Shown: piece after piece, positions 53,976 through 63,884 of the stretch
How the letters are laid out: every line of letters begins with the position of its first letter
Position numbering within the stretch: the first letter of the stretch is position 1
Source: Hemibagrus wyckioides
Taxonomy: Eukaryota; Chordata; Actinopteri; Siluriformes; Bagridae
Assembly: GCF_019097595.1 (NCBI RefSeq)
Contig: NC_080716.1
Coordinates: 16,078,401-16,142,400, forward strand
Direction of reading: 5' to 3'
Length of the DNA: 64,000 nt
The notes under the pieces: model-generated
What the model saw: only the letters and a program-made list of their open reading frames with translations
Databases searched by the model: none
Told to the model about the DNA's origin: nothing
Translations under genes and position numbers: made by a program

Positions 53976-54200
53976 AGCAAATATGTATGTTATATATGGA
54001 TTAATGGTGTAAAGTATTCAGATACACTACATTCACAGTAGCATGCATGGTCATCAAGAGTTATTATTACTAATTTTTTTAAAAAATCATCATGTACATG
54101 CAGTTACAAGGCACTTCTTAGACATCTAGCATTGACATTCTAAACAGTGTTGTCTTACTAATATCCTGTACTAATGTCTATAATAACATATTAATGCCTT

Positions 54201-54206
54201 TTTATT
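54201..54206 (-). terminator. candidate reductase poly(A) signal
   Basis: TTTATT on the plus strand reads AATAAA on the minus strand, about 190 bp past the stop codon. Confidence 0.45.
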
Positions 54207-54395
54207 CTGCTGGTGAACATTCATCCCTCACTGCAAAAAGAATGACCCTGATCCAATATCATTTTAATAACAAAATGACCAATCAAATTAAAATTGAATT
54301 CCCGCCGGTTTACTCTTCATAACCTTGGTGCAATTAAAATTCTGTGGGGAGATCAGTAACTAGTTGACTAAAACCTAAGCTGGACTGGAATTAGT

Positions 54396-55262
54396 CTAGA
54401 GTACCAGTGATGGGTCCCAACAGTACTTCTCATTGCAGTCTAGAGCAGAAAGCTTCGCCATGTCGCTGTCACTAAGCTCAAAGTCAAACAGGCGCCCGTT
54501 CTCCTGCACCCGATCAGGTTGGCATGATTTTGGCAACACAGGTATGTTTTGCTGCACAGCCCACCTCAGAAGCACCTGAGCTGGGGTTTTTCCACAACGT
54601 TCTGCCATCACCTGAACCAGATGATCAGAAAGGAGGACGCCTGTCCCCAGGGAGGAGTACGCTTGGAAGCACACTCCACTCTTCTCACATAATGCTATTA
54701 GCTCCTTCTGAGCCAACTTGGGGTGGAACTCCACCTGGAGAACAGCTGGAACGACTTTGCAGCTCTTCAGCAGCTCGTGCATGTGCTTCACCGTGTAGTT
54801 CGATACTCCAATCGCACGGAACTTTCCCTCTGCATGGAACTCCTCCAAGGTTGCCCAACTTTGAGCTCGATTGTCGGGGTTTCGCTTATCCTTTACATCC
54901 AAACCCTGTGTACCAGGCCAGTGAATGAGAAACAGGTCAATATAATCTAAGCCTAGTTGCTCCAGGCTTCTCAAACAGCCATCTCTGGCTTTGGAACCCT
55001 GGTCCCTGGGACTTAGTTTAGATGTTATGAACACATCAGCTCTGGAAAGCCCGTGTTTGGGCAACAAGGTGCTAAGGGCCTGGCCAATGTGTGCCTCATT
55101 GCGGTACACTGCTGCTGTATCGAAAGCTCGGTATCCTGCTGTTAAGGCAGCATCCACAGTCCGATAAGTTTCCTCAGGGCCTTGCAAACGGAATGTGCCC
55201 AAACCCAACAGTGGCATCTGAGCTCCGGTATTCAGCTGGACACAAGGCATGTGGTCAGTCAT
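54396..55262 (-). CDS. aldo-keto reductase (AKR superfamily), 288 aa, intronless coding region
   Basis: Cytosolic NADPH-dependent carbonyl reductase of the aldo-keto reductase superfamily. The full catalytic tetrad is present: D48 and Y53 (FDTAAVYRNEAHIG), K82 (FITSKLSP) and H114 (LFLIHWPG). AKR signatures visible are LGLDYIDLFLIHWPG, AIGVSNY, and the cofactor-binding LPKSCQPDRVQEN near residue 240. The 288-residue length is slightly shorter than mammalian AKR1 members (about 320) and resembles the compact prostaglandin H2 reductase-like or ZK1290.5-like fish proteins, so I leave the symbol empty. The coding part is one uninterrupted frame. Just upstream, CCTAATAG at the minus-strand 55275 position looks like an acceptor, so a 5' non-coding exon is likely. 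Alternatively it could be an old retrocopy that acquired a promoter, but the frame is intact. Confidence 0.93.
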   Translation of the reverse strand: MTDHMPCVQLNTGAQMPLLGLGTFRLQGPEETYRTVDAALTAGYRAFDTAAVYRNEAHIGQALSTLLPKHGLSRADVFITSKLSPRDQGSKARDGCLRSLEQLGLDYIDLFLIHWPGTQGLDVKDKRNPDNRAQSWATLEEFHAEGKFRAIGVSNYTVKHMHELLKSCKVVPAVLQVEFHPKLAQKELIALCEKSGVCFQAYSSLGTGVLLSDHLVQVMAERCGKTPAQVLLRWAVQQNIPVLPKSCQPDRVQENGRLFDFELSDSDMAKLSALDCNEKYCWDPSLVL

Positions 55263-56550
55263 TTTGAACTGAGGCTATTAGGCACAGAAAAAGACCCAGA
55301 TCTAATTTGAGAAACACACGGTTACAGAGAAATTAGCACTCGGTCACATCAGCTATACACTATAATATTTCTACAGATATTTATAATTCACTCACTCAAT
55401 GCTGTAAATAAAAGCTGTACAATGTGTGCAAGAAAGTTTTTATATAGTGATACTGTCTTTCTTTTGGTATCATGCTGGGTATGTTTAGCAATTATAAAGC
55501 AAGCATTTGCAGGGAAATCAGAAATAAATGAACACTTATGTTGCATGAAAGAAAAAAATGAAAGGCATATATTTTTAAAATCACATTTGAACATGAACAG
55601 ATTCACAGTGTTGTTTCTAATGTAGCCTAGCGATGATAAGTTACAGCAAAATGATATATATTACATATATTACAATGAACCTTTGGCACAGCTAAGGCAT
55701 TATCAGATAGCATGTGACTCCATGTGATAGGCATCCCTATAGACCCTCTAGGACCTGGTGTAGCCAGTCTTACACATTTGATCGTTTTCCCTTCAGCACA
55801 CCTGATGTAAACCTTAGGTAAACCCTGTGTGTTGAGAGCTAAAGATACTAAACTGTGTAGGAACGAGAGTACTTCAGGAACAGGATCGCAAATCTGTGCT
55901 CTAGCTCAAGATTCTTCTCCACTTACATGTGCAAATCATTTTGAAGAAAGAATGTGTGTGTGTGTGTTGGGGGGGGGATTTAGGGGGGCAAACCCACCTA
56001 AACAAGACAAAATACATTTAAAAATAACAAACAAATGACAGGATATACGCTCAGGTTCAACACAATTATTACTGTCTGTAGAATTAAATAATGTAAAATA
56101 GTAGTATTATGTACTATAAGTAATCGTTTAGAGTAAAATTAGCCAGTTATGGTTATGGACTAGTGAATGGAGATTTATTCATTCATTATTGAGTAATCAT
56201 GGGAACAATTCGGACACTAGCCTATTGCAGGAAATTGTACGGTGCCACAATACACTGGATATTATCCACAATACTCTCGAAGATGAGTAAAAATAAGTAA
56301 ATACTCCAAAAACAGCACTATTTACTATACTGAATGCACCAACATCCCATAATATTTGCTACTCGCTACCAAATAACCAGCGGAGCAAATCACCCTTAGC
56401 ATAGTACATCCATAAATACATAAAATCAAGAATTAAACTAGTGTAATCTACGAGCCCGAGACGCAGTTACTAATCGGAACTCTGACACAAAATTCACAAT
56501 TAATCAAAATTTACTTTCTTTCCATACTGTTCAGCCATGTTTAGTCTTAC

Positions 56551-56630
56551 CTCAATCACGTGACAATATGGGCGGGACTTCGTTGGGTGTTCGTTGTCAC
56601 GACTCGATCCGGGTTTTGTTCTGCGCATGC
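56551..56630 (-). other. probable 5' non-coding exon of the aldo-keto reductase gene
   Basis: On the minus strand the sequence GATTGAG is followed by a strong donor GTAAGAC at 56550. It lies in a GC-richer block and pairs with the acceptor at about 55275, 12 bases before the reductase ATG. The 5' end is not determined. This is inference from splice signals and position. Confidence 0.5.
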
Positions 56631-56640
56631 GCGAACATCG
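56556..56640 (-). promoter_or_regulatory. promoter block of the aldo-keto reductase gene
   Basis: Contains a perfect NRF1-type palindrome GCGCATGCGC (56623-56632), an E-box palindrome TCACGTGA (56556-56563) and a GC box GGGCGGG (56570-56576). These are common in TATA-less vertebrate promoters. The E-box would lie inside the proposed first exon. Confidence 0.5.
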
Positions 56641-56685
56641 CTGCACCCATCATATTATAACATTATATTATTATTATTAGGGTTT

Positions 56686-56713
56686 TTTTGTTTGTTTGTT
56701 TGTTTGTTTGTTT
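56686..56713. repeat. (TTTG)n microsatellite
   Basis: Tetranucleotide array between the reductase and majin promoters. Confidence 0.93.
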
Positions 56714-57084
56714 TTTTCCAATCACAAATATACAAACAAGAAGTTTAGAGCACATATAAAAGCATGTCACACAGTTTAAAGTAAAACAACAAAGCATAAA
56801 ATAAACACAAACATAAATATAAAACAAAACGAATAATAAATTAAAATAAATAAATAGATAAATAAATACCAAGGCAAAAAAAAAGAGAGCTATGTAAGGG
56901 CAGTTACATACATTTGAAAAGCTTTAGAGTTTTTATTGTTTTGATAAGTTTCTTGGTTTGTGATCGCATATTAGAAAGGGTTTCAAAATATATTTTAAGA
57001 TCAGTGTTATAGAAGGTGATATATGATGGTTTCTTTCGAATTATTTTTACATTATATTATTAGTAGTATTATAATGACACGCAT

Positions 57085-57240
57085 TCCCGCACATGCGCAG
57101 TACAAATCGTGTTTCCGCTACGGATCGAGTAGTGACATTCGTAACCATAGAGACCGGCAGAACTGTCGCTGCTTACTGGTCATTGAAGCGTCCAATCAGA
57201 AGAGCGCGGGATTGGCCACGTTAACTCGCCTCAGATATTT
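57085..57240 (+). promoter_or_regulatory. probable majin promoter
   Basis: A GC-richer block containing a near-NRF1 site GCACATGCGC (57089-57098), an X-box-like GTAACCATAGAGACC (57141-57155), a MYB-type AACTGTC (57161-57167), CCAATCA (57192-57198) and an inverted CCAAT (ATTGG, 57211-57215). A-MYB and RFX factors drive meiotic genes in vertebrates, which would suit majin. Activity is inferred. Confidence 0.45.
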
Positions 57241-57642
57241 AGCTCTTAGCTGTAGCTATGAGATTCTCTAATAACTGACAAAACATTGTGTTTTATCTCG
57301 CGGTATATCTGACCTTTAAAGCGTTTACATATATATTATATATATTACATACATATATATTATATATATATTATATAATAATACAAAACCAAAATGTGTC
57401 AGCTGTGTAAAGTTAATGTTAATTTAGCTTCTAATGATTGTGAAGGAAGCCGTTGCTACTCTGAGAACACTCTATAACTGTACATATACAGGTTATACTA
57501 TACATAGGAAGTATATCCAGGAGACATAGCAGACAATGTTTGTTCTTACTTATTACCTCCATATATCAGCATTATTATTAACAATAACCTGCATTTCTTT
57601 CTGTCAGCAGAACAGTCCCTTCAGGTGAAGTGAATAAACACC

Positions 57643-57743
57643 ATGCCGATCCAGGCTTTCTCATTCCCTATACCTGAAACCAGATTCTTTCAGGTTGGCC
57701 AACACATCTACAAATTCAAGATAAAACGAGGAAGTAAAATCAG
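57643..57743 (+). CDS. majin: majin coding exon 1
   Basis: 33 codons plus AG, MPIQAFSFPIPETRFFQVG and so on, then YKFKIKRGSKI. The exon ends AG before GCAAGA, a GC-type donor. The nearby GT donor (57734) would shift the frame and give a stop soon after exon 2 begins. A 5' splice acceptor (TTTCTGTCAG) 37 bases before the ATG suggests an upstream non-coding exon. Confidence 0.85.
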
Positions 57744-60700
57744 GCAAGAAAGAGGATTAAATGCATTGTTATACATTCAAATGTTAATAATATTGTACAA
57801 ATTTTACAATTTCAGACTGCTAGAAAATATAGAAATATACAATAATAATAATCTTTACTTCATCTTAATCATTACTAAACAATCTTTAGTAATCCCTTTA
57901 TAATGGTCAGAAATCCAGAAATCTTACTAACAGTCGGGGACCATGGTAAAGATATCAACCAACATTCCTCTCTTGATGGCTTACATACACTATATTGCCA
58001 AAGGTTTTGGGACATCCCTCCAAATCACTGAATTCAGGTGTTGTTTTTCAGGGTTGGACTTGGCCTCTTAGTTCCATTGAAAGGAACTCTTAATGCTTCA
58101 GCATACCAAGATATTTTGGACATTTTCATGCTCCCAACTTTGTGGGATGACCCCTTCCTGTTCCAACATGACTGCACACCAGTTCACAAAGCAAGGTCCA
58201 TAAAGACATGGATGAGAGAGTTTGGTGTGGAGGAACTTAACTGGCCTGCACAGAGTCCTGACCTCAACCTGATAGAACACCTTTGGGATGAATTACAGCA
58301 TAGGCTGCGAGCCAGACCTTCTCGTCCAACATCAGTGCCTGACCTCACAAATGCACTTCTAGAGGAATGGTCAAACATTCCCATAAACACACTCCTAAAC
58401 CTTGTGGAAAGCCTTCCCAGAAGAGTTGAAGCTGTTATAGCTGCAAAGGGCGGGACAACTCCTTATTACATTCATGTGCATGTAAAGGCAGACGTCCAAG
58501 TTTTGGCCTGGCTCATAGTCTCCACTCTAATTCATCCCCAAGGTGTTCTATCTGGTTGAGGTCATCTCGCTCATCTATGTCTTTATAGACCTTGCTTTGT
58601 GCACTGGTGTACAGTCATGTTGGAACAGGAAGGGGTCATCCCCAAACTCTTCCCACAAAGTTGGGAGCAGGAAATTGTCCAAAATGTCTTGGTATGAAGC
58701 TGAAGCATTAAGAGTTCCTTTCACTGGAACTAAAGGGCAAAGCCCAACCACTGAAAAACAACACCTGAATTATTCTATGATTTGGAGGAGTGTCCCAAAA
58801 CATTTTGCAATATAGTGTATAGTGCTCTAAAGTTTTATATAAACATTCTTTGTAGTCTATAGCAGAACTTTAGAGGAATTTCAACTGACCCTCAGCTAGT
58901 ATATTAACTCCACTTGCTTGTTTACTTTGGGTCTTTTGTAGTGGTGAAGAGACATTAGACAGTGAGTTTGTCAATGAGGAACTTGAGGTAACAGAAGCAG
59001 CTTACTCACATTACATGAACTATAATCTTTGTATGTCAAAGTCTTGATTATCTTAATACTGTCTTACAGAATGCTGTACGAGTTGTACTCATGAGTCTGG
59101 ACAACCTTCATCCATTCACTACACAGCATTTCAACATCTTTCCTTGTACGCTATATTCTATGCTTATGATATAGGTATAGACATGCACATGTGCTCTTCA
59201 CTCAGTAGCCCTGCCTATATAGAGAATGCTTGAATTCAACTACAGTGAACTTGTCATAGATTATTGGTTATTAAACATTCGGTCAAACTAAACTTAAAGT
59301 AGCTGTGAAGTGTTGTTCAGAATGATTCAGTACTCTGCCTGCAGATAAGAGTAGATGGGAGCGTGTATCAGAATTAAGATTCAGGAAAGGAGACAAGAAA
59401 TTATTTGCATACCCCTTCCTCATCACGCTGTATGTGGAGATAAATGAGCCAATCCCTTCACTCACAGGTGAACAACAATTAGCAGCGTATACGTACACAT
59501 TCCTAAATGACATTATGATTAGCTGGTAATTAGTGCCTGCGTCTGTTTTTTGTCATCCAGTGAACCCTGCACACACATGGGTGCCTTCAAGGAGTACCTT
59601 TCCATCATCTGGTGTGAATTTATGCCACACATTGAAAGCAAGTACACTGTAAACGAGATCAAATATGATGCAAGTTAAAGAATCACAGAAGCTAAAATAT
59701 TTTGAAATATATGTCAAAATAGATTTTTAAATCTATCCATGTTTGTTTATGCTCTTTAGTGCTTTAATGTGATGTTTGGGCTTGTGTGTTCCTGTATAGG
59801 ACAGGGACTCTGGATTGGACAGTCCACCACTTCCTACTTCAGCTAATGAACCCAAGCACAGGAGAACAGAAGAACCACAAGAGGGCCCTCTGAGCGCTGA
59901 CCACCATGACAAAGATAACCCATGTCTGTGTCTCCAGTAGGTGTTGTAACGAGTGGTCATCAAGTATTTTTACATTTTATTTTTCTCCATTTATTTTCAA
60001 TAGTGAAGATAGTGTTGAGATTTTTTTTGTGTGATGATCAGCTGATGGACCTGAACATTAAGATGTGAATTATTTTTAATGATTATTATGATTCATTTTG
60101 TTTTATAAATCCACAGCTGAGCTCCAGTAACACAGGCAGAAACCTGAAATGACTATGTAGAGCAGAACGAGACAATAGAAATATAAGATATTTACGTTGC
60201 ATTCTACTGATTTGTTTTAGAGATTTTATTCAAAGAAACTTCCAGTTAAGATAGGAGCAGCTGAGAGTTTAAAGCCGCCAACAGGATCAGAGTCAACTCC
60301 CAAAAGTGGGATTTAAATTCATAATTTCACAGGAAACATAACGCTCACAGCCAACACAGCCTCACAGAGGGATACAATATGTACAGGATAAAGACATACA
60401 AAGACTAATAATACTATAATAATTGAGGGCACGGGCAGTGCAAAGTTAAAAAGTGAAGAAACCAGGATTGCAGAAAACAAACATGAGGACTGCTTTTTTT
60501 TTTTGGGACTGACTTTTCCTCTGATGAGGAAAGGTGTGCTTCTGAAGTTGGGAAGAATGTAGCTGACTGAATTGACAATGATTGCGTACAACAACAAGCA
60601 TCAAAAGAGTTCATGCATTGTTTATTATGTGAATTATAAGTTAGTGTGTTAACCAGAGACAAGCTTAAAACTGTGATCCTTTTTCAATTATGGGACAAGA

Positions 60701-62093
60701 ATACATGATATAGAATGAATATTATATTTTATAGTGTTTCTGTCTGGATTCCATGAAACAAGTTTGTCAGTCTGTTTTTGTCAGATGATGTGCTCAATTT
60801 TATAATCCAACTCTCTGTGTTTGGGAGGAAAACAAAAAACAACACAAGGTTGAACAACACCATAGGAATCCCATGTGGTACAGCAGTTAGTTTTCAGTGT
60901 GGTTAAAAGCAGAGACACATAGATCTTTTCAGGATACAGTCTAGATACATGACACATGAGACAACTGGATGTAGAAAGGTTCTTTGTCACTAGTCTTATG
61001 TGCTATATTAGGCGACTACCTGGAGGCTGGGGTTGCATAATAAAGGAGGCGCCATCGCCATGAAGCCGTCATTTAGTCAACAGGCTGAAGATAATTGTTT
61101 AGCTATTACATAAATATCCCATCTTAAAAGAGCATATCTATAAACCAACCAGAGAAAGGTTTGACAGTTCCTGTTAAATCAGAATTGTGCAGTTGTAGCT
61201 GTAGGCTTGTTCTGTGTAGCACTATTTAGACAATCCAGTGTCCTGCCCTGTCCAAAATACACAGTGTTTTTCAGGTAATTGGTGTGGCCTCAGGCGGAGG
61301 AGCTTGCAGACGTGCCTCAGACAGGCTTTTTGTTTTTATGTTAAATGTGCTGGAAATGGGAAATGGAATTGAATATGTCAACTAACAAAGAGCACATACC
61401 TGTTTATCTCTCTCTGTCTCTCTCAGAGAGTTGCCGAACCTGTCTGGAGGCGCAGAAGAGACGGTTTGTGACAATGAGGTGTGTATGTAAGAAAGCTCTG
61501 CCTATCGCTTGTGCACAGAAATGTTGACTGTCTGTGTCTCTGTGCTTAATCATGCGTTATTACACAACCTGACACATTAGTGTAATCAGGTTTCATAACA
61601 AGCCTCAATATGTTCATTACTAAAACTGTGAAACTGCTGTTGTAACTAGTGTTGATTTGATGAGCCAATCTATCATTTTACACACGCTCTTGTCTCTCAG
61701 GATTCTGAATATCCAGAGGAGTCTTCACCAGATGCCACAAGCCCAGAGCTTCCTGGTGAGAGTAGTCAATAGGAAAATATCTGTTTTCTTCTTCAGTCAA
61801 TTTTTCTACCACAAACATGTAGAAACTAATTGTGATGACTGGAAATCCTGACTAGAAACTAATAGTGATGACTGGGAAGTTGTTGAGCAAGATGCCCCTG
61901 ACTCTGAATCCACAGAGAGAGAAAATGCTGGAGTCCTTGCCAGACTGGCTCGGTGAGAAAACCCTCAGCAGTTCACAACCTCATGTTGTTTCTGTGCACT
62001 GATTCTTCACTGCACCCTGATTCTCCACTGTGTTTCTGTTTTGTTTTCAGCATTGCAGCTTTTCCCTTCTCCCTGCTGTCCAAAAGGAGCTGA
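57643..62093 (+). CDS. majin: membrane-anchored junction protein, ten coding exons
   Basis: Meiosis-specific partner of TERB1 and TERB2 that links telomeres to the inner nuclear membrane in prophase I. Exons: 57643-57743, 58942-58987, 59070-59145, 59345-59467, 59561-59613, 59800-59936, 61427-61478, 61701-61755, 61856-61952, 62051-62093. They sum to 783 bp, about 260 residues. The N-terminal core matches the family: PETRFF and YKFKI (exon 1), GEE with EELE (exon 2), AVRVVLMSLDNLHPF with HFNIFPY (exons 3-4), KSRWERVSELRF and YPFLITLYVE (exon 4). The middle is acidic and variable. The last 20 residues (VLARLARIAAFPFSLLSKRS) are hydrophobic, as expected for the membrane anchor. Intron 1 has a GC donor. 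Exon 5 end, exon 6 start and exon 9 start are the least certain borders. Intron 1 holds a Tc1-derived insertion. Confidence 0.87.
57986..58819. mobile_element. fold-back Tc1 derivative, copy B, in majin intron 1
   Basis: TA-flanked termini TACACTATATTGCCAAAGG and the inverse TTGCAATATAGTGTA. The left arm (to about 58505) keeps an open transposase C-terminal frame (58038-58559) with the second D (FQHDCTPVH) and the E (SPDLNLIEHLWDE), 34 residues apart. The right arm (about 58510-58819) repeats the equivalent segment inverted. The layout matches copy A. Confidence 0.87.
58942..58987 (+). CDS. majin: majin coding exon 2
   Basis: A 46 bp exon. With AG from exon 1 it completes S, then GEETLDSEFVNEELE, matching the family GEEIENKEV...ELE. 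The acceptor is CTTTTGTAG and the donor GTAACA. Confidence 0.88.
59070..59145 (+). CDS. majin: majin coding exon 3
   Basis: A 76 bp exon, NAVRVVLMSLDNLHPFTTQH then FNIFP, strongly MAJIN-like (RVVL..LDNL.PF). The acceptor is GTCTTACAG and the donor GTACGC. Confidence 0.92.
59345..59467 (+). CDS. majin: majin coding exon 4
   Basis: A 123 bp exon with YKSRWERVSELRF and AYPFLITLYVE, matching the conserved YKSKWERVSHLKF and PYPFVFTLYVE. The acceptor is CCTGCAG and the donor GTGAAC. Confidence 0.93.
59561..59613 (+). CDS. majin: majin coding exon 5 (end uncertain)
   Basis: Begins after TGTCATCCAG in phase with exon 4 (V, then NPAHTWVPSRSTFPSSG). The end at GGT before GTGAAT keeps phase with exon 6. 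A GT one base or so earlier would break the frame. An alternative pairs a donor at about 59650 with an exon 6 acceptor at 59804. Confidence 0.6.
59800..59936 (+). CDS. majin: majin coding exon 6
   Basis: A 137 bp open exon (DRDSGLDSPPLPTSANEPKH onward) from the acceptor CTGTATAG to the donor GTAGGT. It is polar and acidic, as in the variable middle of the family. Its phase 2 end fits exon 7 exactly. Confidence 0.75.
59937..61426 (+). other. majin intron 6
   Basis: 1.5 kb without any exon or element I recognise. Contains one poly-T run near 60490. Confidence 0.6.
61427..61478 (+). CDS. majin: majin coding exon 7
   Basis: A 52 bp exon, ELPNLSGGAEETVCDNE. The acceptor is TCTCTCTCAG with a long pyrimidine tract; the donor is GTGTGT. 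Confidence 0.75.
61701..61755 (+). CDS. majin: majin coding exon 8
   Basis: A 55 bp exon, DSEYPEESSPDATSPELP. The acceptor is TTGTCTCTCAG and the donor GTGAGA. Confidence 0.78.
61823..61877 (+). repeat. 33 bp-period tandem duplication at the majin exon 9 acceptor
   Basis: AGAAACTAATTGTGATGACT at 61821 and AGAAACTAATAGTGATGACT at 61854, each preceded by T and forming a TAG acceptor. See findings. Confidence 0.85.
61856..61952 (+). CDS. majin: majin coding exon 9 (start uncertain)
   Basis: Open frame in phase with exon 8 (E, then TNSDDWEVVEQDAPDSEST and on to LARLAR) with a GTGAGA donor. Three in-frame acceptors are possible: 61855, 61890 and 61915. A 33 bp tandem repeat surrounds the first one. 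Confidence 0.6.
62051..62093 (+). CDS. majin: majin coding exon 10 with stop
   Basis: Acceptor TTTTGTTTTCAG, then IAAFPFSLLSKRS and TGA. The hydrophobic run fits the C-terminal membrane segment. Confidence 0.72.
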
Positions 62094-62237
62094 TGACACA
62101 TCAACTATGACACAAAAACTGTCAATTTCACAGGCATCTTCATCTTATTCCTAACCGTAATTCTTTGAAAATGAACACCAGAAAATATTTCAACGTTCTA
62201 TTTACAACAGGCATCGCATTTCACGTTCATATTTTTC

Positions 62238-62243
62238 AATAAA
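62238..62243 (+). terminator. majin poly(A) signal AATAAA
   Basis: Canonical hexamer 145 bp past the stop, followed by GTGTATTTG. Confidence 0.6.
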
Positions 62244-62652
62244 AAGTGTATTTGAGATGAAGAGTCCACTTGTAATCTGTACTTCTTTTAGAAATCCATG
62301 TGCCCTCACTTGTGTGAAGGAGGGGATGTCGTTAGCTTTACACACTCGTCTCCTGTCTCTGCTATCTTCAGAATCACATATTTACCTTTCGGCAGCCGAC
62401 ACAGATCATTAGAGATAAATAGTGTTTCTGAATGATTCCAAAGTGAAACCTCTGTCACAGGGTGATAAATATAGCTATAGCTACAGTATATGCCTTATTG
62501 TGTGTATAATAGTGAACAGTTCTCAAAAGCATGCTAACTTTAGTTACAATTCTGAAGCCATGTTTGACTCTTGTTTTTATTTTCAGATTGTACCAAAACA
62601 TTACAACATAAAAACATGACTGAATGAAAAATATAATAATAATATATATATA

Positions 62653-63168
62653 TACCAATCAGCTATAACATTATGAGCAGTGAGAGGTGAAGTGAATAAC
62701 ACTGATGATCTCCTCATCATGGTACCTGTTAGTGGGTGGGATATATTAGGCAGCAAGTGAACATTTTGTCCTCAAAGTTGATGTGTTAGAAGCAGGAAAA
62801 ATGGGCAAGTGTAAGGATTTGAGCGAGTTTGACAAGGGCCAAATTGTGATGGCTAGATGACTGGATCAGAGCATCTCCAAAACTGCAGCTCTTGTGGGCT
62901 GTTCCCAGTCTGCAGTGGTCAGTATCTATTAAAAGTGGTCCAAGGAAGGAACAGTAGTGAACAGGTAACAGGGTCATGGACGGCCAAGGCTCATTGATGC
63001 ACGTGGGGAGTGAAGGCTGACCCATGTGATCCGATCCAACAGACGAGCTACTGTTGATCAAATTGCTGAAGAAGTTAATGCTGGTTTTGATAGAAAGGTG
63101 TCAGAATACACAGTGCAGGACAGTTTGTTGCATGTGGGGCTGCATAGCCACAGACCAGTCAGGGTCAT
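62653..63168 (+). mobile_element. fragment of the '[11 protein letters not shown]' Tc1-like family
   Basis: Left end TACCAATCAGCTATAACATT; transposase N-terminal sequence with several stops (GGCTAGATGACTGG, GTGAACAGGTAACAGG). The right terminus is missing. Confidence 0.83.
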
Positions 63169-63884
63169 TAAAAAGGAGACTAGGGAGTCAATTTCCTCCA
63201 TGACAAATTTTCAGATTTTCAGTGTGCACATCAAATCCACTGAGAACTAACCTCAGAGGAAAAAGTACAGATTAAAACAATACATGAAATATGAACAGGG
63301 AAATGATAAATGATTAAGTATTTTTTAAGGTTGTCTAACAATGACAAAACAGGTAACTGTAGCAGGATCTGTCTTGCTATCTTTATCTAAACTCGGTTAA
63401 GATAACATAATGTGTGTGTGTCCGAGCTCTGTAGGTTTTCATACTCTTCTCTGTCCCTTCCCTTTTCATTCATTTTATTTCCTTTCTTTTCCTTTCCACT
63501 GACCTTCTGGTATTAAATTCATTCAAATCATATTCATTTCATTCACTGAATATATGTAGTATTTTGGAAACTGAAAATAATTAATGAAAGAAAACAAAAA
63601 GCATACTGTTACTGTAAATACAACAATAGTAATAAAAAAATGCGCAGCACAATAAAAAAAAATATCTAGATGGCTTTTACAACTATTTATAAATTAACAC
63701 ACAAGTGACTGGATGAGCTGTACTTCGTTACCTAGGCAACACACCCTGTATAGCCCATCATCCTTCTATAAGTCCCTGAAATATGAGGTATGGAAAAGAC
63801 AGTGGGATGAAAGATAGAGTAGCAGACAGAAAATTAATATCTGAGTAACAGGTTAATATAAAAGACATGAAGCCTGGGTTTGCC

